A stretch of 64,000 bases of DNA, from the NCBI RefSeq assembly GCF_028282165.1, contig NZ_JANQIM010000005.1, forward strand, positions 186,001 to 250,000, given 5' to 3'. The notes below the pieces were generated by a model. That model ran no database searches, had not been told where the DNA came from, and saw nothing but the letters and a program-made list of their open reading frames with translations. Within the stretch, counting starts at the first letter, position 1. Every line of letters starts with the position of its first letter. A program made the translations under genes and the position numbers. Of the stretch, positions 1-7,881 are shown one piece after another. The stretch comes from Winogradskyella sp. GTDB lineage: Bacteria; Bacteroidota; Bacteroidia; Flavobacteriales; Flavobacteriaceae.

Positions 1-520
1 CGATTTCTTTCAATCCATTTTTAAACAAGGTACTTCCGCTTGAAACAATATCGCAAATCCCATCGGCCAATCCAATATTCGGTGCAATTTCAACAGAACC
101 ATTGATAATATGAAGCTGTGCCGAAATACCTGAATTATTTAGAAATTGATTTACCGTATTTGGATAGGATGTTGCAATACGCTTACCTTCTAAGTCTTTA
201 AGACCTTTAGCATTAGATGATTTAGGTACTGCAATAGAAACACGGCACTTAGAAAATCCCAATCTTTCTACTATATCTATATCTTGTCCCTTCTCGATTA
301 ACACATTTTCGCCTATTATTGCAGCATCTACGACGCCATCCTTTAAGTATTGCGGAATATCACCATTTCTTAGATAAAACACTTCTAAAGGGAAATTTCT
401 GGCTGATGCCTTAAGCTGATCCTTACCATTATCAATGGAAATTCCGATTTGCTTCAAAATCTTTAGGGAGTCTTCATTTAATCGTCCTGATTTTTGAACT
501 GCGATCTTTAGTGTACTCAT
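1..520 (-). CDS. hisG: ATP phosphoribosyltransferase HisG, N-terminal part (cut by the window edge)
   Basis: First enzyme of histidine synthesis, joining ATP and PRPP to give phosphoribosyl-ATP. The minus-strand frame opens with ATG at 518-520 (MSTLKIAVQKSGRL) and runs off the left edge after about 173 codons without a stop. Recognisable HisG blocks include an RLNEDS start region, the DAAIIGENVL segment and GLADGICDIVSSGSTL near the edge, which fits the PRPP-binding loop of the family. The C-terminal third is outside the window. It is the first gene behind the leader peptide and attenuator at 630-753, so it probably heads the his operon. Identification is firm; whether it is the long or short HisG form cannot be seen. 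Confidence 0.93.
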   Translation of the reverse strand, partial: MSTLKIAVQKSGRLNEDSLKILKQIGISIDNGKDQLKASARNFPLEVFYLRNGDIPQYLKDGVVDAAIIGENVLIEKGQDIDIVERLGFSKCRVSIAVPKSSNAKGLKDLEGKRIATSYPNTVNQFLNNSGISAQLHIINGSVEIAPNIGLADGICDIVSSGSTLFKNGLKEI

Positions 521-637
521 TTTATGTTGACTTTACTTGTGCCGAATTAATTTCAGCATTTCAGTATTCATTTAAAATTTAGATCCCAATCTTTTTTGGG
601 ACTGTTTTCTGTCGCTCTTTAGAGCTCTAGAAAAAGA

Positions 638-669
638 AAAACCCATTTGATATTCTCAAACGGGTTTTC
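638..669 (-). terminator. Attenuator terminator of the his operon
   Basis: On the minus strand the arm at 656-667 pairs with the arm at 639-650 over 12 positions, with one G-U wobble and a five-base loop (651-655). A T-rich tract (TTTCTTTTT) follows at 630-638. It lies between the histidine leader peptide and hisG. Its 5' arm can instead pair with 706-713 inside the leader coding sequence. Confidence 0.85.
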
Positions 670-699
670 ATTTATATGTTGAAATTAATCAATACATTC

Positions 700-753
700 T
701 CACCTCGCTTGAGCGATTACCTGAAAATGATGATGTAATTGATTGTTTTTCAT
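700..753 (-). CDS. His operon leader peptide (17 aa, three consecutive His)
   Basis: A short open frame, ATG at 751-753 to TGA at 700-702, encodes MKNNQLHHHFQVIAQAR. Three consecutive CAT codons sit at positions 7-9. A terminator and then hisG lie directly downstream. A ribosome stalled at the histidines would leave CTCAAGCG (706-713) free to pair with CGTTTGAG (655-662), the 5' arm of the terminator, over eight pairs including one G-U. A ribosome reaching the stop codon would cover that element. The leader can also form its own hairpin, TCGC-TCAA-GCGA. This is the classical layout of an amino-acid leader. The sequence shows it directly; that it works is inferred. Confidence 0.88.
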   Translation of the reverse strand: MKNNQLHHHFQVIAQAR

Positions 754-769
754 TTAATTTTTAATGAAA

Positions 770-801
770 CAAAGTTTTGTAAAATTATTTTACAATTCCA
801 A
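770..801 (-). promoter_or_regulatory. Likely promoter of the his leader/operon
   Basis: On the minus strand, TTG at 799-801 and AAACTTTG at 770-777 are 21 bases apart. They resemble the Bacteroidota -33 (TTTG) and -7 (TAnnTTTG) boxes, with one mismatch in the -7 box. The leader ATG is 16 bases downstream. Confidence 0.45.
777..795. promoter_or_regulatory. Perfect 19-bp palindrome inside the his promoter spacer
   Basis: TTGTAAAATTATTTTACAA has nine-base perfect arms around one central base. It fills the spacer between the proposed -33 and -7 boxes, the position of a classical repressor operator. It also lies 23 bases past the stop codon of the SPFH gene, but no T tract follows it in either direction, so a terminator is less likely. 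Confidence 0.4.
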
Positions 802-817
802 GTATTCAGTAATTTTT

Positions 818-1633
818 TTATTGATTACCTAAAATTATAGGCATTCCACTTTCGCCAGAACCAATAATTACGACCTTGCTATTCGGTGATTCTGCTAATT
901 TGTTTGTGGCTTCTATACCTTTATCTTGTAAGATCTTATCTGTTAACGAAGCGCTCAAAATTCTGTTGGCGTCTGCTTTACCTTGGGCTTCAATACGCTG
1001 ACGTTCTGCTTCTTTTTGTGCAGTTACAAGCCTAAACTCATATTCTAGAGATTCTTGTTCTTGCTTTAATTTACGTTCAATCGCCCCCTTAATTGTTGGT
1101 GGCAATGTTACATCCCGAATTAAGACACTATTTAATTGAATATACTGGCTCTCAACTATTTTCTTAGTCTCTTCAAAAATTTCAGTCTGAATAGCATCAC
1201 GCTTGCTAGAGTACAACTGCTCTGGTGTATAACGTCCTACTACACTACGCGCTGCTGATCTAATTGCTGGCTGTAGTACCCTGCTTAAGTAGTTTTCACC
1301 TTTTTCATTATGAAGCTTGCCTAGATTTTTCTCATCTGGCTCATAAAGTACAGAGGCATCGAGTTTTATGTCCAAACCATTAGAGGAAAGAACGGACATT
1401 TTTTCAGGAATCTCTTGTTGACGTGTCTCATAATCAATGACCCTATTCCAAGGTGCAATGATATGAAAACCAGGCCCGAGAGGTTCTTTATCTGAGTCAA
1501 CACCATCCTTTAATGTTTCGTATAATACTGCAGCGTGACCAGCATCAATAGTTACTGCTGATTTAAAGAGAATTATTAAAAATATTATTATTCCTACTAA
1601 TATAGGTAATCCTATTTTTGGTAATTTTTCCAT
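818..1633 (-). CDS. Prohibitin/SPFH (Band 7) family membrane protein
   Basis: A 271-residue protein with one N-terminal membrane helix (about residues 9-28) followed by an SPFH/prohibitin domain. Features include the GPGFHIIAPWNRV turn, DYETRQQEIPEKMSVLSSNGL and RSVVGRYTPEQLYSSKRD. A charged coiled-coil region follows (about 185-235, rich in E, K, R and Q), then a short hydrophobic tail. Relatives form large oligomeric rings on membranes and modulate proteases such as FtsH; substrate and partners here are unknown. The next gene (vWA protein) ends 11 bases upstream on the same strand, so the two may be co-transcribed. Family assignment is strong, precise role open. Confidence 0.85.
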   Translation of the reverse strand: MEKLPKIGLPILVGIIIFLIILFKSAVTIDAGHAAVLYETLKDGVDSDKEPLGPGFHIIAPWNRVIDYETRQQEIPEKMSVLSSNGLDIKLDASVLYEPDEKNLGKLHNEKGENYLSRVLQPAIRSAARSVVGRYTPEQLYSSKRDAIQTEIFEETKKIVESQYIQLNSVLIRDVTLPPTIKGAIERKLKQEQESLEYEFRLVTAQKEAERQRIEAQGKADANRILSASLTDKILQDKGIEATNKLAESPNSKVVIIGSGESGMPIILGNQ

Positions 1634-1644
1634 GTTATTTTCTT

Positions 1645-3678
1645 TTAGATTAAACCGTTATATTTTCTAATAAACCATTCTGCAAATAAACTCAACGCTA
1701 TAATACCAAGCAAATATTTCCAGTCTATCAAAGGTACGATATTTTTAGTGCTTTTTTGAATGGTTTGGTAGCGGGAATCTGCTAATAAATTGTTAATTAA
1801 GTCTACGGAGTTATTGAAAAAATAAGCTTTACCAGAGCTATTTTTTGCTAAGGATTGAAGCTTATCTATGTCTGCATTTAAGAATTGTTGTTCTACATTA
1901 TATTCTAAAATTTCAAAACTTCCAGATGCCGCAATAGATTCGGTGTTATGCTTTACGGTAAAATCATAAGAGCCTGGCTCAATACCACTTAAATCCACAC
2001 TATAATTCGCGTTGTTTAACAATAAAGGAACTTCCCTAATGCTATTATCCGATTTGTTTTTAATTGTAATTGTTAGTGCTGCAGAATCATCAAACTCAAA
2101 ATTCTTATTAAAAAATTGGGCAGAAATAATCACATCGTCATTGCCGTTATAGAATGACTCATAATCGATATTTATGCGATTTCTTTTCTTGTTAGAACTC
2201 AAATACTGAACAAGCTTCCCCATAAAATTGTCAAAATCATTAAAGTTTTCAGTATCCAAATGCGATTGTGCTCGCCATCTCCAAATACCTTCACCACACA
2301 TTAAAGCGTATTTTGCATTATTAGCTTCGAATGTAGACAGCATAGGCTGATCTGTAGTTATGCCGTTAACGGATTTAGTAAGAATAATATCGTTTGGCAC
2401 CAAAAACTCTATGTCTCCAAATTCCGATTGCAAAGGAGGATAATCCTCAAAGTCTAGATTATCTATGATGAACGTACCATAGTTTCTATTTAAATCCGGT
2501 TGAAAGTCTTCTGTTTGATTCGTTATGGTTTGCTTAAAAAATGTTTGGGAATTATTGAGCAAACTCCAATCTGTAGTGGTACCAGAAATAATAAATGAAT
2601 TTAATTTTTGCCTAAAAACTTCATTTAGCACTTGATTAAAGCTGTTGTTTGGCTGATATAATATAACTAATTGAAAATCATTTATTTTAGACAAATACTC
2701 TTTTGGTTTTAATATTGAAACACTTCGTTGTTCATTACTTTCAATCGACTTTTTCAAAGTCCCCAAGTCTGGATGCAAACGTTCAAATACTAATGCAATA
2801 TTTGTTTTTTGGTCTATGACTTCTACTCCAAAATTTTTAGAGTTGTTAATCGTATTTTTTTCATTTAAGAGGGGAACCAATTCTACCCGATATGTTTTTA
2901 AACCAACATTATTGGCTACTAAGGTTGTTGAAACAATTTCTGAAGTTTTTGAAGCATTAAACTGAATAGGTTTGCTATAAACTACGGAATTCCCAGACCA
3001 TATTTTGAGTTCGGTATCTACTACTTCATTGCCATTATAATTGGTTATGATCTCTATAGGAAATCTATTCTTTAGATACACATAGCGATTAACATTGAGT
3101 TGTTTTATACTTAGATCGGCATAAACAGTAGAATCACCCAGAATAATAGGATAAATGGGTTGTTTTACTGATTTTGAAATATAGCTGTAGTCCGAGCCGT
3201 AAGTCTGGTTACCATCGGTTAGCATAACTATTGGTGCTGTTGTGTTGGCGTAAACTTCACCAAACTGTTTTAAAGCTTCGGTAATATTTGATTGACGATC
3301 TTTAAAGTCTAAGTTATTTAAGCTATTAGTCGACTTTCCAAAACTATACCTTTGAATAGTAAAGCGCTCATTTAATTCAGAATTAGAAGTCATCGCCTCT
3401 AAAATAGAAATCGCTGTACTATCTTGGTTTAAGTAAGTTACAGATTCGGAATTGTCTACAGCAACGACTAAAGTAGGTTTTTCATCATAGTAGGTTTTGG
3501 ATTCAAACTTTGGATTGACGAGCAATAACAATATAGCAAAAACTGCTAAGGTTCTTAAGATAAAAAGACCATATCGAAGATTCGACTTTAGTTTTGATTT
3601 ATATATATACTGAAACAGCGCTAATAAAAGCGCTGCTATACCAGCAATAACAATATATAAGAGTGTTTGTGTTTGCAT
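1645..3678 (-). CDS. Membrane-anchored von Willebrand factor A-like protein
   Basis: A 677-residue protein. Two N-terminal membrane helices (about 6-24 and 38-54) are followed by a vWA-like fold that starts LVVAVDNSESV, a MIDAS-type DxSxS motif with N in place of G. A second conserved step, PIVMLTDGNQTYGSDY, lies near residue 150. A long periplasmic region and a last membrane helix near the C-terminus (LLGIIALSLFAEWFIRKY) complete it. It resembles the large flavobacterial membrane proteins of the BatA/BatB type. No pathway is evident. It is six bases from fabG and 11 from the SPFH gene, so it is probably in their transcript. Confidence 0.7.
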   Translation of the reverse strand: MQTQTLLYIVIAGIAALLLALFQYIYKSKLKSNLRYGLFILRTLAVFAILLLLVNPKFESKTYYDEKPTLVVAVDNSESVTYLNQDSTAISILEAMTSNSELNERFTIQRYSFGKSTNSLNNLDFKDRQSNITEALKQFGEVYANTTAPIVMLTDGNQTYGSDYSYISKSVKQPIYPIILGDSTVYADLSIKQLNVNRYVYLKNRFPIEIITNYNGNEVVDTELKIWSGNSVVYSKPIQFNASKTSEIVSTTLVANNVGLKTYRVELVPLLNEKNTINNSKNFGVEVIDQKTNIALVFERLHPDLGTLKKSIESNEQRSVSILKPKEYLSKINDFQLVILYQPNNSFNQVLNEVFRQKLNSFIISGTTTDWSLLNNSQTFFKQTITNQTEDFQPDLNRNYGTFIIDNLDFEDYPPLQSEFGDIEFLVPNDIILTKSVNGITTDQPMLSTFEANNAKYALMCGEGIWRWRAQSHLDTENFNDFDNFMGKLVQYLSSNKKRNRINIDYESFYNGNDDVIISAQFFNKNFEFDDSAALTITIKNKSDNSIREVPLLLNNANYSVDLSGIEPGSYDFTVKHNTESIAASGSFEILEYNVEQQFLNADIDKLQSLAKNSSGKAYFFNNSVDLINNLLADSRYQTIQKSTKNIVPLIDWKYLLGIIALSLFAEWFIRKYNGLI

Positions 3679-3684
3679 TAAAAA

Positions 3685-4431
3685 TTAAGTCAACATGCCA
3701 CCATCAACATTCAACGTTTGTCCAGTAATATAAGCGCTCATATCACTAGCTAGAAAAACACAGGCGTTGGCAATATCTTCTGGTGTTCCTCCTCGTTTTA
3801 AAGGGATCGCAGCTCTCCAGCCTTTAACTGTATCTTCGTCTAATTTTGCTGTCATCTCAGTTTCAATAAACCCCGGTGCTATAACGTTACTTCTAATATT
3901 TCTTGAACCCAATTCTAAAGCCACTGACTTAGAAAACCCAATTATGCCTGCTTTTGATGCTGCATAATTAGTTTGACCAGCATTTCCTTTCACTCCAACA
4001 ACTGAACTCATATTAATAATAGACCCTTTACGCTGCTTAAGCATCGTCCGCTGTACGGCCTTGGTCATATTAAATACTGATTTCAGATTTACTTCAATTA
4101 CTTTATCAAAATCCTCTTCACCCATACGCATCAAAAGATTGTCTTTTGTAATACCTGCATTGTTTACGAGTATATCTATAGATCCAAATTCTGCCAATAC
4201 CTCTTCTGCCAGCTTCTGAGCTTCTTCAAAAATTGCGGCATTACTTTGGTAACCTATGGCTTTAATACCTTGTTCATTTAAATCTTTTTCTAAAGCTTTA
4301 GCAGCATCAACAGAAGAACTATAGGTAAATGCAACATTAGCACCATGTTGGGCAAAAACTTCAGCAATACCTTTTCCTATCCCACGGCTTGCACCGGTAA
4401 CTATTGCAGTTTTTCCTTCTAATAATTTCAT
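3685..4431 (-). CDS. fabG: 3-oxoacyl-[acyl-carrier-protein] reductase FabG
   Basis: NADPH-dependent reduction of 3-oxoacyl-ACP in fatty acid elongation. The 248-residue short-chain dehydrogenase has the TGASRGIG cofactor motif (residues 12-19), NNAG at 90-93, and the catalytic Ser143, Tyr156 and Lys160 in the MSSVVG / YAASK blocks. The C-terminal GQTLNVDGGM is typical of true FabG rather than a general SDR. The length is standard. A terminator follows sucD upstream of it, so fabG probably has its own promoter in 4432-4505 and may be read with the two genes downstream of it. Confidence 0.93.
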   Translation of the reverse strand: MKLLEGKTAIVTGASRGIGKGIAEVFAQHGANVAFTYSSSVDAAKALEKDLNEQGIKAIGYQSNAAIFEEAQKLAEEVLAEFGSIDILVNNAGITKDNLLMRMGEEDFDKVIEVNLKSVFNMTKAVQRTMLKQRKGSIINMSSVVGVKGNAGQTNYAASKAGIIGFSKSVALELGSRNIRSNVIAPGFIETEMTAKLDEDTVKGWRAAIPLKRGGTPEDIANACVFLASDMSAYITGQTLNVDGGMLT

Positions 4432-4505
4432 AATATGTATGTTGGTTTAGTTAGATTAAAAATTTTGTCTTCAACCAAATATAGCAATTACAAGTTACGG
4501 CGACA

Positions 4506-4538
4506 TAAAAAAACCTCACAACATTTTGTAAGGTTTTT
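4506..4538 (-). terminator. Rho-independent terminator after sucD
   Basis: On the minus strand, arms around 4529-4538 and 4511-4520 (AAACCTTACA with TGTGAGGTTT, one mismatch) pair around an A/T-rich loop and are followed by a run of seven T. It lies in the 163-base gap between the sucD stop and the fabG start. Confidence 0.7.
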
Positions 4539-4594
4539 AACAGTTTATGCTGTCCCAATGATTATTGGGATGTTCCAGTATTGCTTTTTAGAAA

Positions 4595-5467
4595 TTAGCC
4601 TAAAACTTCAGCGACTTTCTTTCCTATTTCGGCAGGTGAATCCACGACATGAATTCCGCAAGCTTTCATAATTTTCTTTTTGGCTTGTGCTGTATCATCA
4701 CTACCACCAACGATGGCACCTGCGTGTCCCATAGTCCGTCCAGCAGGAGCAGTCTCACCAGCAATAAATCCTACGATTGGTTTGTTACTTCCACTCTCTT
4801 TATACCAGTTGGCAGCGTCAGCTTCTAATTGTCCACCTATTTCACCGATCATCACTACGGCTTCTGTCTCAGGATCGTTAATTAAAAGCTCAACAGCCTC
4901 TTTTGTTGTAGTTCCTATTATTGGGTCTCCACCAATACCAATGGCTGTTGTAATACCTAAACCTTGTTTCACCACTTGATCTGCCGCTTCATACGTCAAA
5001 GTTCCTGATTTGGAAACGATACCAACTTTTCCAGACTTAAACACAAAACCTGGCATGATGCCTACTTTGGCTTCACCTGGTGTAATAACACCTGGACAAT
5101 TAGGACCAACTAAACGGCAATCTCTGTCTTTAATATAGTCTGCTGTCTTAATCATATCTGCAACAGGAATTCCTTCTGTAATGGTAATAATCACTTTAAT
5201 ACCTGCATCAGCGGCTTCCATAATGGCATCTGCAGCAAATGCTGGTGGTACAAAAATAATCGTTGTATCTGCACCTACTTTCTCTACAGCTTCAGCAACT
5301 GTATTAAAAACTGGTTTCTCTAGGTGTGTTTGCCCGCCTTTACCTGGTGTTACTCCGCCAACAACATTAGTTCCATATTCAATCATTTGACCAGCATGGA
5401 ATGTTCCTTCACTACCTGTAAAACCTTGAACAATAATTTTAGAATTCTTATTAACTAAAACGCTCAT
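4595..5467 (-). CDS. sucD: Succinate-CoA ligase, alpha subunit SucD
   Basis: TCA-cycle enzyme subunit that binds CoA and carries the phosphohistidine for substrate-level phosphorylation. At 290 residues it has the usual length. It shows the CoA-binding Rossmann start ([16 protein letters not shown]), [31 protein letters not shown] and the active-site His248 in [13 protein letters not shown]. The beta subunit sucC is not in the window, as is usual in this family, where sucD and sucC are often separated. It is flanked by a terminator (4506-4538) and a -7-like box upstream, so it may be a single-gene unit. Confidence 0.95.
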   Translation of the reverse strand: MSVLVNKNSKIIVQGFTGSEGTFHAGQMIEYGTNVVGGVTPGKGGQTHLEKPVFNTVAEAVEKVGADTTIIFVPPAFAADAIMEAADAGIKVIITITEGIPVADMIKTADYIKDRDCRLVGPNCPGVITPGEAKVGIMPGFVFKSGKVGIVSKSGTLTYEAADQVVKQGLGITTAIGIGGDPIIGTTTKEAVELLINDPETEAVVMIGEIGGQLEADAANWYKESGSNKPIVGFIAGETAPAGRTMGHAGAIVGGSDDTAQAKKKIMKACGIHVVDSPAEIGKKVAEVLG

Positions 5468-5505
5468 TTGATGATCTTGTTTTTATTTTTTATAAAATTT
5501 TAGTG

Positions 5506-5513
5506 CAAAAATA
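5506..5513 (-). promoter_or_regulatory. Bacteroidota -7 box upstream of sucD
   Basis: TATTTTTG on the minus strand fits TAnnTTTG exactly and lies about 40 bases before the sucD ATG. No clear TTG -33 box is seen at the usual distance. Confidence 0.4.
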
Positions 5514-5573
5514 AGGGTTTTGAGATGTATAAACGCGTCCATTTAATATTTTATTTTGGACTTTTTCAATTGT

Positions 5574-6509
5574 TTATAAATCTTTTAATTTTTCAAGAAT
5601 TTCAGGTATTTTTCTAATGGATGCTATTTCCTTGTATTTAGACCTGAAATCATCTGCAGGAATACCAAAATAGTGTTTTCCACCTTCTAAAGACTTACTT
5701 ACTCCTGCCTTTGCCGAGATTATTGTTTTTGCTCCAATGGTTATACCACTTGTAATGCCGACTTGCCCCCAAATAGTAACTTCATCTTCTACAATAACAC
5801 AACCAGCAATTCCGACTTGAGAAGCTATAAGACACTTTTTACCAATTACCGTATCATGCCCTATCTGTACTTGATTATCTATCTTGGCACCTTCCTTTAT
5901 AGTGGTATCACCCGTAACACCTTTATCGATGGTACATGCTGCTCCTATATCTACATGATCTTCAATGACAACTCGTCCTCCTGACAGCAATTGATCGTAA
6001 CCTTCTGGACGTTTCTTATAATAAAAAGCACTAGCGCCTAAAACCGTACCTGCGTGAATCGTTACATGATCTCCGATTACTGAATCATCGTAGATGCTGA
6101 CATTAGAATGTATCACGCAATTCTTACCTATAGTTACATTATTGCCAATAAAACAATTGGGTTGTATAACAGTTCCCTCCCCAATCTTTGCGTCCGCTGC
6201 AATAGCTACATTAGAGGATCTGAAGGGTTTAAAATACGTCGTTAATTTATTGAAATCCCTAAAAGGATCATCCGAAATCAATAGGGCTTTCCCTTCTGGA
6301 CAATCGACTTCTTTGTTAATCAATACAATTGTAGCGGCAGATTGAAGTGCCTTGTCGTAATATTTTGGGTGATCTACAAAAACGATATCACCTGGTTCTA
6401 CCACATGGATTTCGTTCATCCCATGTACTGGAAAGTCATCCGACCCAACATAAGCTGCATTAATTAGTTCAGCAATTTCCTTTAATGTATATGGTTTTGG
6501 AAACTTCAT
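5574..6509 (-). CDS. LpxD-like acyltransferase, second paralogue
   Basis: A 311-residue left-handed beta-helix protein related to UDP-3-O-acylglucosamine N-acyltransferase. An LpxD-type N-terminal domain (TLKEIAELINAAYVG, VFVDHPKYYDKAL) is followed from about residue 100 by hexapeptide repeats (IGEGTVIQPNCFIGNNVTIG and onward). A short helical tail ends the protein. A true LpxD lies at 9275-10303, so this is a divergent second copy. Flavobacteria often carry it beside efp. It might use another acyl chain or sugar nucleotide; that is inference. It is two bases from efp and almost surely co-transcribed with it. Confidence 0.75.
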   Translation of the reverse strand: MKFPKPYTLKEIAELINAAYVGSDDFPVHGMNEIHVVEPGDIVFVDHPKYYDKALQSAATIVLINKEVDCPEGKALLISDDPFRDFNKLTTYFKPFRSSNVAIAADAKIGEGTVIQPNCFIGNNVTIGKNCVIHSNVSIYDDSVIGDHVTIHAGTVLGASAFYYKKRPEGYDQLLSGGRVVIEDHVDIGAACTIDKGVTGDTTIKEGAKIDNQVQIGHDTVIGKKCLIASQVGIAGCVIVEDEVTIWGQVGITSGITIGAKTIISAKAGVSKSLEGGKHYFGIPADDFRSKYKEIASIRKIPEILEKLKDL

Positions 6510-6511
6510 TA

Positions 6512-7075
6512 TTACTTAATACGCTCTTTGTAAGTTCCCTTTTCAGTTTCAATCTTAATCTTATCGCCCTCATTAATGAACAAAGGGACGTTAACCGTAG
6601 CTCCAGTTTCTACTGTTGCTGGCTTTGTAGCATTAGTGGCTGTATTACCCTTTACACCAGGTTCGGTATGCGTCACTTCAAGAATAACACTAGCTGGCAT
6701 GTCTACAGAAAGCGGCATATTGTCTTCTGTGTTAATTAAAACCGTAACGATTTCACCTTCTTTCATCAGCTCAGGGCGGTCTAGTGCATTTTCAGTGAGT
6801 TGAATTTGCGTATAATCCGACTCATTCATAAAATGATAGTATTCGCCATCATTATATAGATATTGAAACTTATGAGTCTCTACTCTAACATCATCAATTT
6901 TGTGTCCGGCTGAAAACGTATTATCGATAACTTTTCCTGTAGTGACACTTTTTAGTTTTGTTCTCACAAAAGCAGGACCTTTTCCTGGCTTTACATGAAG
7001 AAACTCTATTATTTTATAAATATCGTGATTATATCTAATGCACAATCCATTGCGGATATCTGATGTACTTGCCAT
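6512..7075 (-). CDS. efp: Translation elongation factor P
   Basis: Binds the ribosome near the E site and relieves stalling at polyproline. The 187-residue protein has the three-domain EF-P length, with the tip loop PGKGPAF placing Lys32 at the position that is modified in many bacteria, followed by VRTKLKSVTTGKVIDNTF. The C-terminal VNVPLFINEGDKIKIETEKGTYKERIK is a standard EF-P ending. No modification enzyme (EpmA/B or EarP type) is near. It sits inside the lipid A gene group between lpxA and the second lpxD-like gene, with gaps of 20 and 2 bases. Confidence 0.97.
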   Translation of the reverse strand: MASTSDIRNGLCIRYNHDIYKIIEFLHVKPGKGPAFVRTKLKSVTTGKVIDNTFSAGHKIDDVRVETHKFQYLYNDGEYYHFMNESDYTQIQLTENALDRPELMKEGEIVTVLINTEDNMPLSVDMPASVILEVTHTEPGVKGNTATNATKPATVETGATVNVPLFINEGDKIKIETEKGTYKERIK

Positions 7076-7095
7076 TATATTGTTTTATTTCTTTA

Positions 7096-7881
7096 TTAAT
7101 TTGATTTAAAATAGCCTTTCATAATTCCACGATGTGAATTCTTAATAAACTGAAGTATTTCATCGCGTTCTGGTGTGGCTTGCATTTCGGCTTCAATAAT
7201 CTCTGAAGCTTGTGTATTGTTATAGTTTTTCTGATACAGAATTCTATAGATATCTTGAATTTCTCGGATTTTCTCAGTTGTAAAGCCTCTTCGTCTTAGA
7301 CCTACTGAGTTTATACCAACATATGATAGCGGCTCCCTTGCTGCTTTTACATAAGGTGGAACATCTTTACGGACTAATGATCCTCCAGTTACGAAAGCAT
7401 GATTACCAACAGAGCAAAATTGATGTACTGCTGTCATACCTGCTAAAACCACGTAGTCTCCTACCGTAATATGACCAGCTAATGTGCTATTGTTAGAGAA
7501 TATGCAATTGTCACCTACAATACAATCGTGTGCAATGTGGCAATAGGCCATAATGAGACAGTTATTACCAATTACAGTTTTCATTTTATCTGAAGTCCCT
7601 CTGTTGATAGTGACACATTCTCTAATGGTAACATTATTGCCGATTTCAACGGTAGTTTCTTCGTCATTATATTTTAGGTCCTGTGGCACTGCAGAAATAA
7701 CTGCACCTGGAAAAATATTGCAGTTTTTACCTATACGTGCACCTTCCATAATGGTTACATTGCTTCCTATCCATGTACCTTCACCAATCTTTACATTATT
7801 GTGAATAGTTGTAAAAGGTTCTATGACGACATTCTTGGCAATTTTCGCTCCGGGATGTACGTATGCTAAAGGTTGATTCAT
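7096..7881 (-). CDS. lpxA: UDP-N-acetylglucosamine acyltransferase LpxA
   Basis: Catalyses the first step of lipid A synthesis, moving a 3-hydroxyacyl chain from ACP to the 3-OH of UDP-GlcNAc. The 261 residues comprise a left-handed beta-helix of hexapeptide repeats (about 1-190) and a C-terminal helical part. It contains MAYCHIAHDCIVGDNC, which carries the family's catalytic histidine (HIAHD), AGMTAVHQFCSVG, and GLRRRGFTTEKIREIQ. It directly abuts lpxC-fabZ with no spacer, which implies translational coupling. Confidence 0.96.
   Translation of the reverse strand: MNQPLAYVHPGAKIAKNVVIEPFTTIHNNVKIGEGTWIGSNVTIMEGARIGKNCNIFPGAVISAVPQDLKYNDEETTVEIGNNVTIRECVTINRGTSDKMKTVIGNNCLIMAYCHIAHDCIVGDNCIFSNNSTLAGHITVGDYVVLAGMTAVHQFCSVGNHAFVTGGSLVRKDVPPYVKAAREPLSYVGINSVGLRRRGFTTEKIREIQDIYRILYQKNYNNTQASEIIEAEMQATPERDEILQFIKNSHRGIMKGYFKSN

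Noticed and set aside
521-620. Hairpin TCCCAA/TTGGGA as a second his terminator
   Set aside because: On the minus strand it is followed by mixed sequence, not a T tract.
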